Part shown: positions 60,520 through 64,000 of the stretch, in pieces
Layout: each line of letters begins with the position of its first letter
Numbering within the stretch: the first letter of the stretch is position 1
Assembly: GCF_035582795.1 (NCBI RefSeq)
Contig: NC_134372.1
Span: 39,594,316 to 39,658,315, forward strand
DNA from: Mycteria americana
Lineage: Eukaryota > Chordata > Aves > Ciconiiformes > Ciconiidae
Direction: 5' to 3'
Length of the DNA: 64,000 nucleotides
Made by a program: the position numbers and the translations under genes
The notes under the pieces: generated by a model
Seen by the model: only the letters and a program-made list of their open reading frames with translations
The model's database searches: none
What the model was told of the DNA's origin: nothing

Positions 60520-61962
60520 TTGTTCCAAAGGAAATCTGCCTTTATTGTTTTATCCCTGTTTTTAATTTACTCTGTTAGTACCACCAGCTCTCATTTTAAT
60601 TACTTTTTGCTAAGGCCACCTGTTCTGGTACTATATTAATTTTTTTTAAATGTGTACGGGTTTCTCTGAAACAGACCTATCTGATGCCATATATAAGGAG
60701 CATGCCATGTTTTTTCCAAGCAGTATGTGTTTATAGGTGGACACAAACATTTCAAGGTAGGTTGTGTGACCCATGAAAACACCTTGTAAATTCAGAAGGC
60801 TTTTCCCCGTAAATCATGTCCTTCCAGGGGAAAAAAAAACCCAAACCAAAAAACACACCCCCCAAAAAAGAGGGGTCTGGGAAAATGAATTTCATTGCAG
60901 AGATGGTTTACTTTGGAGGTTGGTTTTTTTGCCTTTTCACAGTGGGAAGGATGTATTGCCCTCCTGGGGCCCAGGTATCCTGAGTTTTACAGAAACAGTC
61001 GTCTGTTTTGCGAACCTAGTGGACTAAGTCCAGCGCTACTTCTCATGGGAGGACCAGTGTTCGCAACACAGAGCATGAGATCAGACAGTGATATCTTGCA
61101 CACAAATATCTGCAGGCTTCGATAGGCAGGTGATGTCGGATGGTATTTGGCAAGCCTTCCTTACCTGTATGTGCAAACACGTATGAGGGCTTCCATGTGA
61201 ATGGTAGGAAGGGGCCAGTAAGACAATGCCTCATCTCTTCTACCTCGTATCTGTGGTGAAATTGCAGAAGATGGGATGTGACCCCATCCAAGCAGCTTAA
61301 AAAAAGTGATACTGAATGTCTGATGAGCCAGCTACCCTACAGCACAATTATACTTTGAGGTTTGTTCTTGGTGCAGATTTCCAGTTGTCGCTTTTTCTTG
61401 TCACAGATAGGCAGTAGATATAAATGTATTGAAACCAACATGTTAACTATAATCTATGCCTTGAGATAGTGGAATATTGAGACTTCAGACAAAGAAATAC
61501 TGTTAGTTAATCAAGAAAAATACAAATAAAGTAGAGGCATCTGAGCCTCTTTTCTTTGGCACAGCAAGAAGTATAAAAGTTATAAGTGTTAAAGATTTGG
61601 AATTAAGAAAGCATATCAAAAGCTCCACTTACACGTTTAAAATACTATGTTCCCATTTACTCAGTACATTGTAGTGCTGAGTAGGGAGGGGCAATGGAGA
61701 ATTGAGATGGGTTGTTTGGATACAGACCTCTCTGGCAGGTTGAACTGTAAAATCCATAGTTCTGAAGGAGCGTCTAATGACATTGGGAATAGTCTCCTTT
61801 TCCACATCACTGCCCTGTCTGTGCTTTGGTGATTCCATGAACAGTGAGGTGGAAAGAGGATACCGAGGCTGAACTGAGAGAGATATTTCAATTGGCAGTG
61901 CATTCAGCGAAGAGGAAAGTGCTTGATCATCTTCCCTTCACACTTGGTTGGTGTTTGGTTCT
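60520..61962 (-). other. CMTM3: Probable CMTM3 3' untranslated region
   Basis: It follows the CMTM3 stop codon on the - strand. The first canonical - strand AATAAA is at 60541-60546 (TTTATT on +), implying a UTR of about 1.4 kb; another at 59483-59488 would give about 2.5 kb. An A/C tract at 60831-60870 (T/G in the CMTM3 RNA) lies inside. The end point is not established. Confidence 0.38.
60831..60870 (+). repeat. A/C-rich low-complexity tract
   Basis: About forty bases of A and C runs in the probable CMTM3 3' UTR. Confidence 0.8.
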
Positions 61963-61991
61963 TCAGTCTGAGTCGGAATCTGAGGCCTCAT
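61963..61991 (-). CDS. CMTM3: CMTM3 last coding exon (acidic C-terminal tail and stop)
   Basis: On the - strand, TTAAATTTCAG is followed by 29 bases that complete an Asp codon split across the intron and then encode EASDSDSD and TGA. This repeats the acidic Asp/Ser ending (SDSDSD) of mammalian CMTM3. The coding part is tiny, so the assignment rests on the splice phase, the sequence of the tail and the neighbouring exon. Confidence 0.9.
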
Positions 61992-63724
61992 CTGAAATTT
62001 AAAATAAGGAACATTAGTGAAAATGAAAACTGGAAACCTCCGTGTCAGCCTTAGCTCTTGCTGGGAGAGATATGCCACTCTTTGGCAGGTGTCTGCTTCA
62101 AAGGACGTGGCATATTTAGGAAAAGGCTTGTAAAATGACAGTTCTAACATGATGGAGCTTTAAATGCTGTTTCAAAGGACTTGAGAAATGCTGCTGAGAG
62201 GCACTTAGACCGCTAACAGTTAGATTACAATACATAATAACAATTAGATAACAGTTCAGATGAAAGAAGTTGCAGAGATACTATTGTTAGCATGACCAAC
62301 AAGAGGAAGTCTGCTGAAGACATGCTTCCTGTACTACAATATTGCTCTTTGCTGTGGGTCACGGTTATGCACTGCCAGTTAAACGTATCTGAAAACCAGA
62401 AGCTTTAAGATGTTAAGAAATCCCAGTAGGCCTATAGAGGTACATCTTGCCCAAGCTCGAGACTCGGCTTGCAAGGAAGCAAGGGATTTCTGGCCTCGGC
62501 AGTTGGGAGCTACAGCGTGAACGTGAGTTTGGTGCTGGAGGAACAGTGTTGCAGGGCAGAGCCCTTCTTGCATGGTCAAATCATCGACACAAAGCTGCAT
62601 GACTACATATTTGTAAATTTATATCTTTCTCTCTCCATCTCCAGGGAAATTAGATCTAATCTTTAGCCTAATTTTGTACCCTTGTCACCTGATCTTCTGA
62701 GGTCAGTTCAGTTTGTGGGGATAAACAGTTTTTAGTCTAGCAGTCTGTTTCCTATGATCTGTTCCTTTAATTCTTCTTTGTCTCTCTTTTTGACCTACAG
62801 CTTGCAAAACATTTAACAGTCTACTAAAATACCTAGAAAAGACTGTTAGCATTACTACTTACCTTCTAGGATTCTGTACACGTGTTGGGTGTTTGTTTTT
62901 GAGGGTTTTTGTGGGTTTTGGTTTTGTGTGGGGTGTTTTTTGGGGTTTTGAGATTTGTTTGTTTGGGGTTTTTTTAAGTGTGGAGCGGTCTTTTTCATCT
63001 GTGTGGGTGCAACAAGTAGTATCACAGGGGCATGATGCCTGATTTGGGCTCCTGGGTACTGCCAAATAGCTACCTGTGTCCTCACTTGACTTGAAATGGG
63101 TTTGAACTCCCAACAGTGGGTCCCTCTTTCTGTCTTTAAGTGGATCTGTCTGATTTGAGGTAGATTGCACCTCCTATATTGAAAAGAAATTTGATAACAA
63201 TCTTGTTAATTTTATGGTGTGTGGCCCTTGGATTTCAAGGCCATTTGCCCACAGATGGTCAAAGCTTCACCCTGAATAAGAGGTAATCATGATAAAGAGA
63301 TGATAAAGAGAAAAGCACTATTGGACATAAAAGACTGTGGACTAATGGATGTTAATAATTAAGTTATAAAAAAAAAAAGGTAGATGTTTATTTTTAAAGT
63401 AAGACATCTTGTTGGGAGGAAAAAAGTGTGCTGCACAAAATTTCTACAATTGGATTTGGGGCCTTTCAAAGTTAGATGGTGTGAAACTCTGAGAAACTTC
63501 ACACTCCTGGCTTGCTAGTTATCTTTATAAATCACTGAAATTCCAGCTGTTATATTTTTAAGACTAAGCAGCTTCATAATTCAGCATAGTTGTGGCATAC
63601 AAAACCAAGGTAGCCAAGAAGAGAAACTTACTACAAGTGAGTGCTCTTGCTCCCCTGTGAAAGGTGAAATGGAGAAGATCTCATGTTAAATGCCCGTTTA
63701 ACCAAAACGGGGAATTTTACCTAC
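61992..63724 (-). other. CMTM3: CMTM3 last intron (1.73 kb)
   Basis: Read on -, the donor is GAAG|GTAGGT and the acceptor AAATTTCAG. It holds a T/G-rich tract at 62882-62977 (A/C in the sense of CMTM3) and an A11 run near 63368. No other exon was seen. Confidence 0.85.
62882..62977 (+). repeat. T/G-rich low-complexity tract
   Basis: Around 95 bases of T and G with GGGTTTT and GTTTGTTTGGGG patterns, in the last CMTM3 intron. - strand frames at 62855-63170 are artefacts of it. Confidence 0.85.
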
Positions 63725-63842
63725 CTTCTGACTTGTGCCCTTCAGGGGAATCAGAACTGCCTTGCTTGAGAAAAGTAACCAGGTCATTGAAGGTTATGTA
63801 GAAATCAATGGCGTACACTATCGTGGCTATAAATCCAAACAC
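63725..63842 (-). CDS. CMTM3: CMTM3, penultimate coding exon (gene continues beyond the window)
   Basis: CKLF-like MARVEL transmembrane protein 3, a membrane protein reported as a tumour suppressor that affects EGFR and cadherin trafficking. The - strand exon begins after CATTTTAG and encodes VFGFIATIVYAIDFYITFND, then LVTFLKQGSSD...HKSE. This is the fourth membrane segment and start of the cytosolic tail, and matches human CMTM3 (VFGF-ATIV-A-DFY--FND---FLKQG). It ends GAAG|GTAGGT, splitting a codon after its first base (118 bases, 39 codons plus one). The earlier exons lie past 64000. A + strand frame at 63735-63950 overlaps it and is a shadow. Confidence 0.93.
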
Positions 63843-64000
63843 CTAAAATGGCAAAATAATACTCTCTTTAACAGTTCACGTCCATCAATGACAAACCAAA
63901 ATAAGCCTAACCGACACAAGAAAAAATTCTTAAAGAAAACTTGGGCTTGAGTTTTTGGCCTGTGCCTTTCTAAAAAGGCAGGGAAGGGAAATGTCTCGTG

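Noticed and set aside
62855-63170. Lys/Pro/Thr-rich - strand frames
   Set aside because: They overlap the T/G tract within the CMTM3 intron and are not in phase with its exons.
63735-63950. 71-codon + strand frame at the right edge
   Set aside because: Antisense shadow of the CMTM3 exon at 63725-63842.

Overview
This is a stretch of bird nuclear genome. Spliced genes with GT-AG introns, a CpG-island promoter, remnants of chicken-repeat-1 (CR1) LINEs, and two solo LTRs of a family I recall as widespread in Neoaves all point that way. There are no bacterial, plasmid or phage features, and nearly all the short open frames are chance frames.

The window is built around two paralogous CKLF-like MARVEL transmembrane genes lying tail to tail. 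CMTM4 is complete on the + strand. Its coding sequence is split over four exons (13502-13687, 34928-35104, 46111-46209, 47165-47338), joined in frame to give a 211-residue four-pass membrane protein very close to mammalian CMTM4. Its promoter lies in a CpG island at about 12.6-14.26 kb. The leader carries two short upstream ORFs. A long T-rich 3' region follows the stop codon, with the best poly(A) signal at 56557. CMTM3 enters from the right on the - strand. Only its last two coding exons are inside the window (63725-63842 and 61963-61991), encoding the fourth membrane segment and the acidic Asp/Ser tail; the rest lies beyond position 64000.

Left of CMTM4, positions 1 to about 1835 look like the 3' untranslated end of another + strand gene, ending at an AATAAA with a GT/T-rich downstream element. 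Conserved gene order makes DYNC1LI2 the likely owner, but no coding exon is visible to prove it. About 10.7 kb of intergenic DNA follows, where I find no supportable gene.

CMTM4 intron 1 (21.2 kb) holds two same-strand solo LTRs (16748-17309 and 25374-25916), each flanked by an imperfect 5-bp target duplication, and one old CR1 fragment. Intron 2 (11.0 kb) holds another old CR1 fragment. Homopolymer C/G tracts, T/G- and A/C-rich tracts and small palindromes are scattered through the non-coding DNA.

I found no new multi-gene system. The observations most worth checking are the convergent CMTM4/CMTM3 tails, the uORFs with an embedded splice donor, the sense-oriented LTRs in intron 1, and complementary low-complexity tracts in the CMTM4 3' region that could form double-stranded RNA.
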